From Buttiauxella gaviniae (lineage in GTDB: Bacteria > Pseudomonadota > Gammaproteobacteria > Enterobacterales > Enterobacteriaceae): DNA of 64,000 bases. The DNA lies in assembly GCF_040786275.1 (NCBI RefSeq), contig NZ_JBFMVT010000002.1, forward strand, positions 3,534,001 through 3,598,000. The letters run 5' to 3'. Position 1 is the stretch's first letter; the number at the start of each line of letters is the position of its first letter. The translations under genes were made by a program, and so were the position numbers. The notes below the pieces were generated by a model. The model worked only from the letters and a program-made list of their open reading frames with translations. It was not told the DNA's origin and searched no databases. Positions 19,899-30,368 of the stretch are shown piece after piece.

Positions 19899-21293
19899 AT
19901 GACAAATCTAAAAAAGCGCGTGCTGCCAAAAACGAACGCATCGTTAATCTCTATGGTGCAACGTTTTTCTGACATAACCATCATGTTTGTTGGGCTATGG
20001 GTGGTGTGCAAAGTTAACGCGATACCGTTTTTGTATATGCACTTGCTGATGGCGTTGCTTGCCCTTGTGGTCTTCCAGATGATTGGTGGAATGACCGATT
20101 TTTATCGCTCATGGCGAGGGGTGAGAATCTCCAGCGAACTCTTACTGCTGCTACAAAACTGGACGCTAAGCCTGATCTTTAGCGCAGGTCTTTTGGCGTT
20201 TAATCCTGATTTTGATGGTTCATTCTGGGTTTATCTCGCCTGGTATGTGTTGAGCAGTTTTGGCATGGTGATGTGCCGCTCAATGATTCGCATCGGTGCC
20301 GGTTGGCTGCGCAATATGGGCTACAACACCCGCCGCATCGCTATCGCGGGGTCGCTGCCGGTGGGTTATACCCTGGCGGAAAGTTTTCGCAATGAACCGT
20401 GGCTGGGCTTTGATGTCACCGGCGTGTATGACGACCATCAGCCAGAATCGCCGCACGGTGATTATGCGGGCTGTTTCGCAGATTTGGTTGAGCAGGCGCG
20501 AGCCGGGCAAATCGATAACATCTACATCGCGATGGCGATGAATGAAGAAGCGCGCATTAAATCGTTGGTACGCGAACTGACGGACACCACCTGTTCGGTC
20601 ATGCTGATCCCCGATGTTTTCACCTTCAATATTCTTAACTCCCGTACCGAAGAGGTGAACGGTGTACCGGTGGTGCCGCTGTTTGATACCCCACTAAACG
20701 GCACGAATCGCGTACTGAAACGCCTCGAAGATATCGTGCTGTCCACAATGATCCTGCTGTTTATCTCCCCGGTCCTGCTGTGCATTAGCGCTGCGGTAAA
20801 ACTTACTTCCCCTGGCCCGATTATCTTCCGCCAGACCCGCTACGGCATGGACGGCAAGCCTATCAAGGTCTGGAAATTCCGCTCCATGAAAGTGATGGAA
20901 AACGATGCGGTGGTGACTCAGGCAACCAAAGGCGATAAGCGCGTAACGCCGGTGGGCAATTTTTTACGCCGCACTTCGCTTGATGAGCTGCCGCAATTTA
21001 TCAATGTACTGATGGGTGAGATGTCGATCGTCGGCCCGCGTCCGCACGCGGTTGCCCATAACGAGCAGTACCGCTCGCTGATTGAAGGCTACATGCTGCG
21101 CCATAAAGTGAAGCCAGGCATTACCGGCTGGGCGCAAATCAACGGCTGGCGCGGGGAAACCGATACGCTTGAGAAAATGGAAAAGCGTGTGGAGTTTGAC
21201 CTGGAATACATCCGCGAATGGAGCCTGTGGTTCGACATCAAAATTGTCTTTCTGACCATTTTTAAAGGCTTTGTTAACAAAGCAGCCTATTAG
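19899..21293 (+). CDS. wcaJ: WcaJ, undecaprenyl-phosphate glucose phosphotransferase
   Basis: 464 aa from ATG 19899, equal to E. coli. The longer frame from 19860 begins inside the GC-rich repeat. Four to five N-terminal membrane segments (about residues 25-145) precede a CoA-binding-like Rossmann region and the C-terminal catalytic domain with its own membrane helix. Catalytic motifs are KVWKFRSMKVM (about 323) and RTSLDELPQFINVLMGEMSIVGPRPHAV (about 365-392). It starts each colanic acid unit by transferring glucose-1-phosphate from UDP-glucose to undecaprenyl phosphate. Confidence 0.96.
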   Translation: MTNLKKRVLPKTNASLISMVQRFSDITIMFVGLWVVCKVNAIPFLYMHLLMALLALVVFQMIGGMTDFYRSWRGVRISSELLLLLQNWTLSLIFSAGLLAFNPDFDGSFWVYLAWYVLSSFGMVMCRSMIRIGAGWLRNMGYNTRRIAIAGSLPVGYTLAESFRNEPWLGFDVTGVYDDHQPESPHGDYAGCFADLVEQARAGQIDNIYIAMAMNEEARIKSLVRELTDTTCSVMLIPDVFTFNILNSRTEEVNGVPVVPLFDTPLNGTNRVLKRLEDIVLSTMILLFISPVLLCISAAVKLTSPGPIIFRQTRYGMDGKPIKVWKFRSMKVMENDAVVTQATKGDKRVTPVGNFLRRTSLDELPQFINVLMGEMSIVGPRPHAVAHNEQYRSLIEGYMLRHKVKPGITGWAQINGWRGETDTLEKMEKRVEFDLEYIREWSLWFDIKIVFLTIFKGFVNKAAY

Positions 21294-21317
21294 ATGACAA
21301 GCCTTTTGTGTGTAAAC

Positions 21318-21390
21318 GGTGGATGGCGCTTGCGCTTATCCACCCTACAACGGCCTTGCGTAGGTCGGGTAAGCGTAGCGCCACCCGACA
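21318..21390. repeat. Paired REP-like hairpins between wcaJ and wzxC
   Basis: Two palindromic units in tandem: GGTGGATGGCGCTTGCGCTTATCCACC (21319-21345) and GTAGGTCGGGTAAGCGTAGCG...CCACCCGAC (from about 21360). Both belong to the REP/BIME class found elsewhere in this operon. Confidence 0.8.
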
Positions 21391-21415
21391 TTCACTTGAC
21401 GTAACGGATAACATC

Positions 21416-22891
21416 ATGAGTCTGAGAGAAAAAACCATCAGCGGTGCCAAATGGTCTGCCATCGCCACGGTCATTATTATTAGCCTGGGCCTGGTGCAAA
21501 TGACCTGGCTTGCGCGCATTTTTGATAATCACGAGTTCGGTTTGCTGACCGTGTCGCTGGTGATTATCGCCCTGGCCGATACGCTGTCGGATTTTGGCAT
21601 CGCGAACTCGATCATCCAGCGCAAAGAGATCAGCCACCTTGAGCTGACGACGCTCTACTGGCTGAATGTTGGCCTCGGTTTAGTGGTTTTTGCGCTGGTA
21701 TTTTTGCTCAGCGATGTTATCGCCTCGGTGCTGCATACCCCGGCGCTTTCCCCGCTGATTAAAACGCTCTCTTTCGCGTTTATCGTCATTCCGCACGGCC
21801 AGCAGTTCCGCGCGTTAATGCAAAAAGAGCTCGAGTTTTCAAAGATTGGCTCGATTGAGACGTTATCCGTGCTGGCCGGATTTACCGTGACGGTGAGTGC
21901 GGCGATGTATTACCCGTTCGCAATGACCGCGATTATTGGCTACTTTGTAAACACCGTGGTGCGCACCTCGCTGTTTGGTTTCTTTGGCCGCAAAATTTAC
22001 CGCCCAGGCCTGCACTTCTCGCTGAAATCCGTTAGCTCAAATCTCAAGTTTGGCGCATGGCTGACCGCCGACAGCATTATCAATTATGTGAATACCAACC
22101 TCTCAACGCTGGTGCTGGCGCGTATTCTCGGCGCGGGCGTGGCGGGCGGGTATAACCTCGCTTACAACGTGGCGGTGGTGCCGCCGATGAAGCTCAACCC
22201 GATTATCACTCGCGTGCTGTTTCCGGCGTTTGCCAAAATTCAGGACGATACCGACAAGTTACGCATCAATTTCTACAAACTGCTGTCGATTGTCGGGATC
22301 ATTAACTTCCCGGCGCTGCTCGGATTGCTGGTGGTGTCGAATAATTTTGTGCCGCTGGTGTTTGGTGAGAAGTGGCTGTTTATTACGCCGATTCTGCAAC
22401 TGCTCTGCGTGGTGGGCCTGCTGCGTTCTATTGGCAACCCGATTGGCTCGCTGCTGATGGCGAAGGCGCGCGTGGATATCAGCTTTAAATTCAACGTATT
22501 CAAAACCTGCCTGTTTATTCCGGCAATTATTGTTGGCGGGCATCTGGCGGGGGCGCTGGGCGTGACGCTTGGTTTCCTGGTTGTGCAGGTGGTGAACACC
22601 GTTCTGAGTTATTTCGTGATGATTAAACCGGTGCTGGGTGCGAGTTTCCGCCAGTACATCCAAAGTATCTGGCTGCCGTTTTACCTGTCGATTCCAACGA
22701 TTGTTATTAGCGCTCTTTTAGGTTTTGCCCTGAAAGAGCAGCTCTCCCTTGGCCTGCTGTTGGGCGCACAAATTACAGCGGGCGCACTGGCGTTTATCGT
22801 CATGCTTTTGCTTTCTCGCAATGCGCTGGTGGTTGAGATGAAGCGTCAGTTCATAACCAGAGAACCCCATTTGAAAAAGAGGTCTGTATGA
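21416..22891 (+). CDS. wzxC: WzxC, colanic acid repeat-unit flippase
   Basis: 491 aa from ATG 21416 (MSLREKTISGAKWSAIATV), close to 492 in E. coli; the longer frame from 21308 runs back through REP units. It is an MOP-superfamily polysaccharide transporter with 12-14 predicted membrane segments across its length and the typical N-terminal amphipathic start. It flips lipid-linked colanic acid units across the inner membrane for WcaD. The stop overlaps wcaK by 4 bp. Confidence 0.95.
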   Translation: MSLREKTISGAKWSAIATVIIISLGLVQMTWLARIFDNHEFGLLTVSLVIIALADTLSDFGIANSIIQRKEISHLELTTLYWLNVGLGLVVFALVFLLSDVIASVLHTPALSPLIKTLSFAFIVIPHGQQFRALMQKELEFSKIGSIETLSVLAGFTVTVSAAMYYPFAMTAIIGYFVNTVVRTSLFGFFGRKIYRPGLHFSLKSVSSNLKFGAWLTADSIINYVNTNLSTLVLARILGAGVAGGYNLAYNVAVVPPMKLNPIITRVLFPAFAKIQDDTDKLRINFYKLLSIVGIINFPALLGLLVVSNNFVPLVFGEKWLFITPILQLLCVVGLLRSIGNPIGSLLMAKARVDISFKFNVFKTCLFIPAIIVGGHLAGALGVTLGFLVVQVVNTVLSYFVMIKPVLGASFRQYIQSIWLPFYLSIPTIVISALLGFALKEQLSLGLLLGAQITAGALAFIVMLLLSRNALVVEMKRQFITREPHLKKRSV

Positions 22892-24168
22892 AATTATTGA
22901 TTCTTGGTAACCACACCTGTGGCAACCGTGGTGACAGCGCCATTTTGCGCGGATTGATCGATGCGATTACCACCCTTGATGAAACCGTCCAGGTCGACGT
23001 GATGAGCCGCTACCCGGTGAGTTCCTCCTGGTTGCTGGGCCGCCCGGTGATGGGCGACGGGCTGTATAAGCAGATGAAGCAGCATAACAATGCCGTCGGG
23101 CTGATGGGGCGGGTGAAGAAAGTATTGCGCCGCAAATATCAGCACCAGGTTTTGCTGGCGAAAGCCACCGATAACGGGCGCCTACGTAATATCTCCATTC
23201 CGCAGGGCTTTATTGATTTCGTGAAATCGCTGCAGAAATATGACGCGATTATTCAGGTCGGCGGCTCGTTTTTTGTCGATCTATACGGGGTTTCGCAGTT
23301 TGAGCATGCGCTGTGCAGCTTTATGGCGAAAAAACCGGTTTACATGATTGGCCATAGCGTCGGGCCCTTCCAGGATCCGCAGTTTAATCATCTGGCAAGC
23401 TATGTGTTCGGCAATGTGCAATCGCTGATTTTGCGTGAATCCGTCAGCCTTGAATTAATGAAACAGAGCAATATTGATTGCAGCAAAGTGGAGCAGGGGG
23501 TTGATACCGCCTGGCTGGTCGAGCATCACAATGACAGTTTTGTTCCGAGCTATGCGGTACAGCACTGGCTGAAAACTATTCAGCGCAAGAAGACGGTGGC
23601 AATCACATTGCGTGAACTGGCGCCTTTCGATAAACGCCTCGGCACCACGCAGCAAGCCTATGAGCAGGCGTTTGCTTCGGTGGTTAACCGAGTGATTGAC
23701 CAGGGTTATCAGGTGCTGGCGCTGTCAACCTGTACCGGCATCGACAGTTACAACAAAGATGACCGTATGGTCGCGCTTAACCTTCGCCAGTATGTGAATG
23801 ACCCCGAGCAATATCACGTGGTGATGGATGAATTAAACGATCTCGAGATGGGCAAGATTCTTGGCGAATGCGAACTGACCGTCGGCACGCGCCTGCATTC
23901 CGCCATTATCTCTATGAACTTTGGTACGCCAGCGATTGCCATCAACTACGAACACAAATCCGCAGGCATCATGCAGCAGCTCGGTATGCCGGAAATGGCG
24001 ATTGAAATTCGCCAGCTTCTGAACGGTTCTCTCCAGAGTGTGGTTGCGGATGTATTAGGGCAACTCCCGGCTATTAATGAGCGCCTGGCTCATGCGGTGC
24101 GTGCGGAGCGTGAAGATGGCCTGCGCATGGTGGAGTCGGTACTTGGGCGTATTAAGGGGGCGAAATGA
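22888..24168 (+). CDS. wcaK: WcaK, colanic acid pyruvyltransferase-family protein
   Basis: 426 aa, the family length. It belongs to the polysaccharide pyruvyl transferase family: N-terminal LLILGNHTCGNRGDSAILRGLI (glycine-rich NRGD loop), central VQVGGSFF and YMIGHSVGPFQDP, and C-terminal VGTRLHSAIISMNFGTPAIAINYEHKS near residue 330-360. The family transfers pyruvate from phosphoenolpyruvate to a terminal galactose, consistent with the pyruvylated end of colanic acid. It overlaps both neighbours by 4 bp. Confidence 0.94.
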   Translation: MKLLILGNHTCGNRGDSAILRGLIDAITTLDETVQVDVMSRYPVSSSWLLGRPVMGDGLYKQMKQHNNAVGLMGRVKKVLRRKYQHQVLLAKATDNGRLRNISIPQGFIDFVKSLQKYDAIIQVGGSFFVDLYGVSQFEHALCSFMAKKPVYMIGHSVGPFQDPQFNHLASYVFGNVQSLILRESVSLELMKQSNIDCSKVEQGVDTAWLVEHHNDSFVPSYAVQHWLKTIQRKKTVAITLRELAPFDKRLGTTQQAYEQAFASVVNRVIDQGYQVLALSTCTGIDSYNKDDRMVALNLRQYVNDPEQYHVVMDELNDLEMGKILGECELTVGTRLHSAIISMNFGTPAIAINYEHKSAGIMQQLGMPEMAIEIRQLLNGSLQSVVADVLGQLPAINERLAHAVRAEREDGLRMVESVLGRIKGAK

Positions 24169-25394
24169 AAGTTGGCTTTTTCCTGCTCAAATTCCCGGTG
24201 GCGTCTGAAACCTTTGTTCTCAATCAGATAACGGCCTTTATCGATATGGGTTATGAGGTGGAAATTGTCGCCATCCAGAAGGGGGATTTGACCAACACGC
24301 ACGCGGCATTCAAAGAGTACAAACTTGCCGCGAAAACGACCTGGCTGATGGACGAGCCCGCGGGGAAAGTGGCGAAACTTCAGTCCCGGGCGGTAAACAC
24401 GCTGCGTGGCGCACTTCGCCCGCGCACATGGCGGGCATTAAATTCAGCCCGTTATGGTGAGGAAGCGCGCAATCTGATTCTCTCTTCTATTTGTGGCCGT
24501 AACCCGCAAACCGTGCAGGCCGATGTGTTTATTGCGCATTTCGGCCCGGCGGGTGTGACGGCGGCAAAATTGCGGGAGCTGGGTTTGCTGAAAGGCAAAA
24601 TCGCCACGGTATTCCATGGGATTGATATTTCAGGGCGTGACGCGCTGGAACGCTATACGCCGGAATATCAAAAACTCTTTGTGCGTGGCGATTTGATGCT
24701 ACCGATAAGCCATTTATGGGCGGGGCGCCTGCAACAAATGGGTTGCCCGGCGGAGAAAATTTCTGTGTCGCGCATGGGCGTAGATATGGAACGGTTCTCC
24801 CGGCGTGCGGTAAAAGCGCCAGCCAAAACGCTTGAGATTATTTCGGTCGCCCGTTTGACCGAGAAAAAAGGGTTGCACGTGGCGATTGAAGCCTGCCTGT
24901 TGCTGAAAAAGCGCGGCGTGAAATTCCGCTACAACATTCTCGGGATTGGCCCCTGGGAGACGCGTTTACGCACGCTTATCGAACAACATCAGCTCGACGA
25001 CGTGGTATTTATGCCGGGATTTAAGCCGAACCACGAAGTCAAAGCGATGCTGGATGATGCCGACTTGTTCTTGCTGCCCTCTATCACGGGCGAGGACGGG
25101 GATATGGAGGGCATTCCCGTGGCATTAATGGAAGCGATGGCGGTTGGTATTCCGGTTCTTTCAACCGTGCATAGCGGTATCCCTGAACTGATCGATGCGG
25201 GCCGTTCTGGCTGGCTGGTGCCGGAGAAAGACGCGGCAGCCCTTGCCGACAGCTTGCAGGCGTTTGGCGATATTGATGAAAATGAGCTGAAAACGATGCT
25301 CACTCGCGCGCGCGCGAAAGTTGAAACGGAGTTTAATCAGAAAATTATCTATCGAGAATTAGCCCGCCAGCTCCATACGCTACACACTTTATGA
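24165..25394 (+). CDS. wcaL: WcaL, colanic acid glycosyltransferase (GT4)
   Basis: 409 aa versus 406 in E. coli. The N-terminus MKVGFFLLKFPVASETFVLNQITAFIDMG is the family signature. The GT-B C-terminal domain shows ISVARLTEKKGLHVAIEACLLL near residue 225, and the EX7E donor region GEDGDMEGIPVALMEAMAVGIPVLSTVHSGIPE near 307-340. It is a predicted galactosyltransferase of the colanic acid repeat. It overlaps wcaK by 4 bp and lies 6 bp ahead of wcaM. Confidence 0.94.
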   Translation: MKVGFFLLKFPVASETFVLNQITAFIDMGYEVEIVAIQKGDLTNTHAAFKEYKLAAKTTWLMDEPAGKVAKLQSRAVNTLRGALRPRTWRALNSARYGEEARNLILSSICGRNPQTVQADVFIAHFGPAGVTAAKLRELGLLKGKIATVFHGIDISGRDALERYTPEYQKLFVRGDLMLPISHLWAGRLQQMGCPAEKISVSRMGVDMERFSRRAVKAPAKTLEIISVARLTEKKGLHVAIEACLLLKKRGVKFRYNILGIGPWETRLRTLIEQHQLDDVVFMPGFKPNHEVKAMLDDADLFLLPSITGEDGDMEGIPVALMEAMAVGIPVLSTVHSGIPELIDAGRSGWLVPEKDAAALADSLQAFGDIDENELKTMLTRARAKVETEFNQKIIYRELARQLHTLHTL

Positions 25395-25400
25395 GGCCGT

Positions 25401-26828
25401 ATGCGCAAAAATTTTAAACTCACACCTCCTTCCTTTTCCTCCTCCCGCCGCAAATTACTAAAAGCCAGCTCTCTGCTGGCTGCGGTGCCACTCCTTGTTC
25501 CTCGCTGCGTGCTGGCTGCCGCTGGCAAAAGTGAGGCCAGCGTCCAAAAATTCTATAACGGTGACTGGATCGCTGCCTTTAAACAGGCGTTTGCCGCGGC
25601 GGACACCGTTTCTGTTCCCGCCGATTTAGTTTGCGACAACATCAACACCGCTATCTTTATGCCCGAAGGCAAAACGCTGCATGTCGCCGGTGGTTTAAAG
25701 GGCAATGGCAAAGGGCGTTTTGTGATGCAGGACGGCTGCCAGATTTTGGGCGCGAAGGGCGGGCGGTTTAACAATATCACCCTTGATGTACGGGGGTCGG
25801 GCTGCACTATCAAAGGCATTGATATGAGCGGTTTTGTTCCTGTAACGCAGATCTACATTGGCGGTAAAGAGAAGCGGACCATGCGTAATCTGGTCATCGA
25901 TCAGATTACCGTCCACGACGCGAACTACGCCATTCTGCGGCAGGGGTTCCACAACCGCATGGAGAACGTGAAAATCACTAACGGCCATTTCCGCCATCTA
26001 CAGGGAGATGCCATCGAATGGAATGTGGCGATTAACGACCACAACCTGCTGATCTCCGACCATGTGATTGAGAACATCGATTGTACGAACGGAAAGATAA
26101 ACTGGGGGATTGGCATTGGGCTTGCGGGGAGTACTTACGATAACGAGTATCCTGAAGACCAGGCGGTGAAGAATTTTGTGGTGGCGAATATCACCGGCAG
26201 TAACTGCCGCCAGTTAATTCACGTCGAGAACGGCAAACACTTTATTATTCGTAATATTAAGGCCCGCAACATTAATCATACTTTTAGTCAAAAAGCGGGG
26301 ATTGATAACGCCACTGTAGCAATTTATGGCTGTGATAATTTCGTGCTTGATAATATCGATATGAAAGATAGCGCGGGGTTTCTTATTGGTTACGGTGTGA
26401 TCAAAGGCAAATATTTATCTATTCCGCAAAATTTCAAACTCAACGATATTACGCTCGATAATACCCAGATGCCGTTTAAGAGCCGGGGGATTCAGATCTC
26501 CTCAGGTAACGCAACATCGTTTGTCGCTATCACTAACGTTACGATGAAGCGCGCCACACTTGAGCTGCATAACAAACCCCAGCACCTGTTTCTGAGAAAC
26601 GTGGATGTGATGCAGCATGCCGACGCAGGGCCCGCGTTGAAGCTAAACTTTGACCTGCGCAAAGATGTGCGCGGCCGCTTTATGGCGAAAGAGGATACGC
26701 TGCTGTCGCTGGCCAATGTGCGTGCCGTGAACGAGAACGGTGGCCGTTCGGTGGATATTGACCGGGTTGACCAAGTGCATGTGAATGCTAGTGGGTTGAA
26801 TTTTGCGCTGCCAGTGGCGACGAAGTGA
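25401..26828 (+). CDS. wcaM: WcaM, colanic acid cluster protein with twin-arginine signal
   Basis: 475 aa (E. coli 464). The N-terminus carries a twin-arginine type signal, [20 protein letters not shown] (Arg16-Arg17), which predicts folded export to the periplasm. The body has many N-D-N-I-type turns typical of a right-handed parallel beta-helix (for example [15 protein letters not shown] and [20 protein letters not shown]). Its role is not firmly established; a lyase or polysaccharide-binding function is suggested by the fold only. It is the last gene of the colanic acid operon. Confidence 0.92.
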   Translation: MRKNFKLTPPSFSSSRRKLLKASSLLAAVPLLVPRCVLAAAGKSEASVQKFYNGDWIAAFKQAFAAADTVSVPADLVCDNINTAIFMPEGKTLHVAGGLKGNGKGRFVMQDGCQILGAKGGRFNNITLDVRGSGCTIKGIDMSGFVPVTQIYIGGKEKRTMRNLVIDQITVHDANYAILRQGFHNRMENVKITNGHFRHLQGDAIEWNVAINDHNLLISDHVIENIDCTNGKINWGIGIGLAGSTYDNEYPEDQAVKNFVVANITGSNCRQLIHVENGKHFIIRNIKARNINHTFSQKAGIDNATVAIYGCDNFVLDNIDMKDSAGFLIGYGVIKGKYLSIPQNFKLNDITLDNTQMPFKSRGIQISSGNATSFVAITNVTMKRATLELHNKPQHLFLRNVDVMQHADAGPALKLNFDLRKDVRGRFMAKEDTLLSLANVRAVNENGGRSVDIDRVDQVHVNASGLNFALPVATK

Positions 26829-26870
26829 ACCGTTATACAGCTTTGCGACTTTTCTGAGTATCAGCAAAGA

Positions 26871-26894
26871 GCAAAATCAAGGTTTTGGTTTTGC
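26871..26894 (+). terminator. Weak hairpin after wcaM
   Basis: GCAAAATCAA and TTGGTTTTGC pair over 10 positions (one G-U) around a GGTT loop. It lies 43 bp after wcaM and before the galF promoter. There is no uninterrupted U tract, so it may be only a pause or an mRNA 3'-end stabiliser. Confidence 0.4.
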
Positions 26895-26947
26895 GTACTT
26901 TGTTGAGAACGTTAAGATGAAGTATAAATTTTGGGGATCAATTCATG

Positions 26948-26976
26948 CTGGCATCAAGGCTTGAAAAGACTATAAT
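26948..26976 (+). promoter_or_regulatory. Candidate sigma-70 promoter of galF
   Basis: A perfect -10 TATAAT at 26971-26976 is preceded at 17 bp by CTGGCA (26948-26953), a 4 of 6 match to the -35 consensus. The galF start lies 29 bp downstream of the -10. This separates galF transcription from the colanic acid operon. Confidence 0.6.
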
Positions 26977-27005
26977 CCTCCAACCATTTCGAGGTGGAAC
27001 TGAAG

Positions 27006-27902
27006 ATGATTAATTTGAAAGCAGTTATTCCGGTCGCAGGTTTGGGTATGCATATGTTGCCCGCAACAAAAGCCATTCCAAAAGAGATGTTGCCGATCGT
27101 CGATAAGCCGATGATTCAATATATCGTCGATGAAATCGTAGCTGCTGGTATCAAAGAAATCGTGCTGGTGACGCATTCATCCAAGAATGCGGTAGAGAAC
27201 CATTTCGATACCTCGTATGAACTTGAAGCGCTGCTTGAACAGCGTGTGAAACGCCAGTTGCTGGCGGAAGTTCAGTCCATCTGCCCTCCTGGCGTGACCA
27301 TTATGAACGTGCGTCAGGCTCAGCCGTTAGGCCTGGGTCACTCTATTTTGTGTGCTCACCCTATCATTGGTGATAATCCTTTTGTCGTAGTATTGCCTGA
27401 CGTTATCCTCGATGGCGCCAGCGCAGACCCATTGCGCTATAATTTAGCTGCTATCGTCGAACGTTTCCGGGAAACGGGCCGCAGTCAGGTGCTGGCAAAA
27501 CGCATGACCAACGAAGATTTGTCTGAGTACTCTGTTATCACGACCGAGGAGCCATTAAGCAATGATGGACAGGTTGGGCGCATTGTTGATTTCGTGGAAA
27601 AACCAGATCAACCACAGACCCTGGATTCTGACGTTGCCGCTGTTGGGCGCTATGTCCTGTCGGCTGACATTTGGCCTGAGCTTGAGAAAACTGAGCCAGG
27701 TGCCTGGGGGCGTATCCAGCTTACGGATGCCATCGCTGCACTGAACCAAAAGCAAGCGGTTGAAGCGGCATTGATGACCGGCGAAAGCTACGACTGTGGC
27801 AAGAAAATGGGTTACATGAAGGCGTTCGTGAACTATGGCCTGCGTAACCATAAAGAAGGGCAGAAGTTCAGGGAAAGTATCCAGAAGTTGCTGGCGCGTT
27901 GA
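27006..27902 (+). CDS. galF: GalF, UTP-glucose-1-phosphate uridylyltransferase-like subunit
   Basis: 298 aa from ATG 27006, with the GAGGTGGAA upstream as ribosome binding site. The alternative GTG at 26994 lies inside that site. It is a GalU paralogue with nucleotidyltransferase sequence [25 protein letters not shown]. The GLGMHM in place of GalU's GLGTRM is the known GalF difference and goes with poor or no catalytic activity; it is thought to modulate GalU. Sugar-loop motifs FVEKPDQP and [12 protein letters not shown] are retained. galF conventionally marks the 5' border of enterobacterial O-antigen loci. Confidence 0.96.
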   Translation: MINLKAVIPVAGLGMHMLPATKAIPKEMLPIVDKPMIQYIVDEIVAAGIKEIVLVTHSSKNAVENHFDTSYELEALLEQRVKRQLLAEVQSICPPGVTIMNVRQAQPLGLGHSILCAHPIIGDNPFVVVLPDVILDGASADPLRYNLAAIVERFRETGRSQVLAKRMTNEDLSEYSVITTEEPLSNDGQVGRIVDFVEKPDQPQTLDSDVAAVGRYVLSADIWPELEKTEPGAWGRIQLTDAIAALNQKQAVEAALMTGESYDCGKKMGYMKAFVNYGLRNHKEGQKFRESIQKLLAR

Positions 27903-27940
27903 GAGTTTTGTAATCAATGAAGAACAGCGTCTGATGATAA

Positions 27941-28010
27941 GAACGGCAATCGATAGTGACAGGGTGGTTTCAATTTAGGACCTCCCTGCAACTGGTTGCC
28001 GTTTTTTTTG
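27941..28010 (+). terminator. Large rho-independent terminator after galF
   Basis: AACGGCAA at 27942 pairs with TTGCCGTT at 27996, directly followed by a run of T (28002-28009). An inner hairpin CAGGG...CCCTG lies between. The long branched structure ends galF transcription before the O-antigen JUMPStart. Confidence 0.8.
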
Positions 28011-28176
28011 AGTTGCATGTTTCAAAGTGTAAATTTTAGGGGTTGTGCCTGATATTTGAATGATCAAGATAATTAGTGCTGGTTAAATAGTCTTCTTATC
28101 TAACTGCTTGTTCATTCAAATATTTTGTGAAAATCAGCCAAGCGTTAGTCTGCAAAATCGGCTGCGTCAGAGATTT

Positions 28177-28215
28177 CAGTCCACTGGTAGCTGTTAAGCC
28201 AGGGGCGGTAGCGTG
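28177..28215 (+). promoter_or_regulatory. JUMPStart element with ops site, O-antigen operon
   Basis: CAGTCCACTGGTAGCTGTTAAGCCAGGGGCGGTAGCGTG matches the canonical JUMPStart, with a consensus ops GGCGGTAGCGTG at 28204-28215. It lies 113 bp upstream of rmlB in the 426-bp galF-rmlB gap, whose remainder contains the galF terminator and otherwise no gene. RfaH-dependent antitermination of the O-antigen operon is expected. Confidence 0.93.
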
Positions 28216-28328
28216 GCTAATACTCCACCATTCAGCATTTCGTTTTTCCATTAATTACATCAAATAATTCAATCGCCCGATATTAATTTATCGAAGAAAA
28301 TCATTACAAGATTAGAGAGATTGTTGCC

Positions 28329-29414
28329 GTGAAAATTCTTGTTACTGGTGGTGCCGGCTTTATTGGTTCTGCGGTCGTTCGTCATATTATAAATAATACT
28401 CAGGACAGCGTCGTTAATGTCGATAAATTAACCTATGCCGGTAATTTAGAATCATTAGCTGAAGTATCAAGTAGTGATCGTTACGCATTTATTCAGGCCA
28501 ATATTTGCGACAGAAACGCTTTGGACAAAATTTTTTCTGACCATCAACCTGATGCGGTTATGCACCTGGCCGCTGAGAGCCATGTCGATCGCTCTATTAC
28601 TGGCCCTACGGAATTTATTGAAACCAATATTGTTGGCACTTATACACTCCTGGAAGCCGCGCGTGCATATTGGTCGCAGTTGACTGAAGAAAGCAAAGCT
28701 GGTTTTCGCTTCCACCATATTTCAACTGATGAAGTGTATGGCGATCTGCCGCATCCTGATGAATGCCCGGCGGGTGAAGTTCTTCCATTGTTTACTGAAA
28801 CCACATCGTACGCACCTAGTAGCCCGTATTCTGCATCTAAAGCGTCCAGCGACCATTTAGTCCGTGCCTGGCAACGGACTTATGGCCTGCCATGTATTGT
28901 GACTAACTGCTCGAACAACTATGGCCCATACCATTTCCCTGAAAAACTGATTCCTCTGGTCATTCTCAATGCTCTGGAAGGGAAGAACCTGCCTGTTTAT
29001 GGTAAAGGCGACCAGATTCGTGACTGGCTGTATGTTGAAGATCATGCGCGCGCTTTATACACAGTCGTGACCCACGGCTCCCTTGGTGAGACTTATAATA
29101 TCGGCGGGCACAACGAGAAGAAAAATCTCGATGTCGTATTAACGATTTGTGATTTGCTGGATGAACTGGTTCCAAAAAATACTTCTTACCGCGAACAAAT
29201 TACTTATGTTGCGGACCGCCCAGGCCACGACCGTCGTTATGCTATCGATGCCAGTAAAATCAGCCACGAGTTGAACTGGAAACCACAAGAAACGTTTGAA
29301 AGTGGGATTCGTAAAACAGTTGAATGGTATTTAACTAATCAACAGTGGGTCGATAATATTAAAAGTGGTGCCTACAAATCCTGGATTGAACAGAATTACG
29401 GCGAGCGTAAATGA
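28329..29414 (+). CDS. rmlB: dTDP-glucose 4,6-dehydratase
   Basis: 361 aa, the standard size, from GTG 28329 with AGAGAGATTG upstream. It is an extended short-chain dehydrogenase: NAD-binding [14 protein letters not shown] at the N-terminus, [12 protein letters not shown] near residue 80, the DEVYGDL region (Asp-Glu catalytic pair) near 136, and catalytic [11 protein letters not shown] near 167. It converts dTDP-glucose to dTDP-4-keto-6-deoxyglucose, the second step to dTDP-L-rhamnose. It overlaps rmlD by 4 bp. Also called rfbB. Confidence 0.97.
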   Translation: MKILVTGGAGFIGSAVVRHIINNTQDSVVNVDKLTYAGNLESLAEVSSSDRYAFIQANICDRNALDKIFSDHQPDAVMHLAAESHVDRSITGPTEFIETNIVGTYTLLEAARAYWSQLTEESKAGFRFHHISTDEVYGDLPHPDECPAGEVLPLFTETTSYAPSSPYSASKASSDHLVRAWQRTYGLPCIVTNCSNNYGPYHFPEKLIPLVILNALEGKNLPVYGKGDQIRDWLYVEDHARALYTVVTHGSLGETYNIGGHNEKKNLDVVLTICDLLDELVPKNTSYREQITYVADRPGHDRRYAIDASKISHELNWKPQETFESGIRKTVEWYLTNQQWVDNIKSGAYKSWIEQNYGERK

Positions 29415-30310
29415 ATATTCTTCTATTCGGAAAAACAGGGCAGGTAGGCTGGGAATTACAGCGTTCATTGGCACCGCTTGGCAACCTTATTGCTGTCGAT
29501 GTTCATTCTACTGATTACTGCGGCGACTTCAGTAATCCTGAAGGCGTCGCTGAAACAGTGCGTCGTGTAAAACCTGATGTGATTGTTAATGCCGCTGCCC
29601 ATACTGCCGTCGATAAAGCAGAAAGTGAACGTGATTTTGCACAATTGCTTAACGCAACGAGCGTTGAAGCCATTGCCAAAGAAGCTGAAAAGTTAAATGC
29701 GTGGTTGGTTCATTACTCCACCGACTATGTTTTCCCTGGCGATGGTGAAACACCATGGCAAGAAACCGACAAAACAGCGCCGCTTAATGTTTATGGTGAA
29801 ACTAAGCTTGCCGGCGAAATTGCTGTTCAGCAGTATTGCACCAACCATCTGATTTTCCGGACCAGTTGGGTATACGCAGGGAAGGGAAATAACTTCGCAA
29901 AAACCATGCTGCGTCTTGCAAAAGACCGGGAAGAATTAGCCATTATCAACGACCAGTTTGGTGCACCTACTGGTGCTGAACTATTGGCTGACTGCACCGC
30001 ACATGCGATTACTACCGCAATGCGTAAACCTGAAGTGGCAGGGTTATATCATCTTGTTGCTTCCGGCACGACAACCTGGTTTGATTATGCAAACCTTGTT
30101 TTTGCTGAAGCCAAAAATGCAGGCTTGGAACTTGCGTTGAATAATACTAAACCAGTACCGACAAGTGCCTATCCTACACCTGCCCGTCGGCCACATAATT
30201 CACGGCTTAATACTGATAAATTCCAGCAGGTCTTTGATTTAACGCTACCTGCATGGGATGTAGGTGTGAAACGTATGCTGGCTGAAATCTTTGCTGCTGC
30301 GAATGCATAA
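29411..30310 (+). CDS. rmlD: dTDP-4-dehydrorhamnose reductase
   Basis: 299 aa, standard length. Visible motifs are the N-terminal [14 protein letters not shown], then [13 protein letters not shown] (about residue 62), [13 protein letters not shown] (about 103) and catalytic YGETKLAGE (about 128). It performs the last NADPH-dependent step to dTDP-L-rhamnose. The 4-bp overlap with rmlB implies coupled translation. A 58-bp AT-rich gap precedes rmlA. Also called rfbD. Confidence 0.97.
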   Translation: MNILLFGKTGQVGWELQRSLAPLGNLIAVDVHSTDYCGDFSNPEGVAETVRRVKPDVIVNAAAHTAVDKAESERDFAQLLNATSVEAIAKEAEKLNAWLVHYSTDYVFPGDGETPWQETDKTAPLNVYGETKLAGEIAVQQYCTNHLIFRTSWVYAGKGNNFAKTMLRLAKDREELAIINDQFGAPTGAELLADCTAHAITTAMRKPEVAGLYHLVASGTTTWFDYANLVFAEAKNAGLELALNNTKPVPTSAYPTPARRPHNSRLNTDKFQQVFDLTLPAWDVGVKRMLAEIFAAANA

Positions 30311-30368
30311 TAAATAAATTTATTTAGTGGCCTGATTATACGTCACTTTCAAATATTGGAATATTAAA

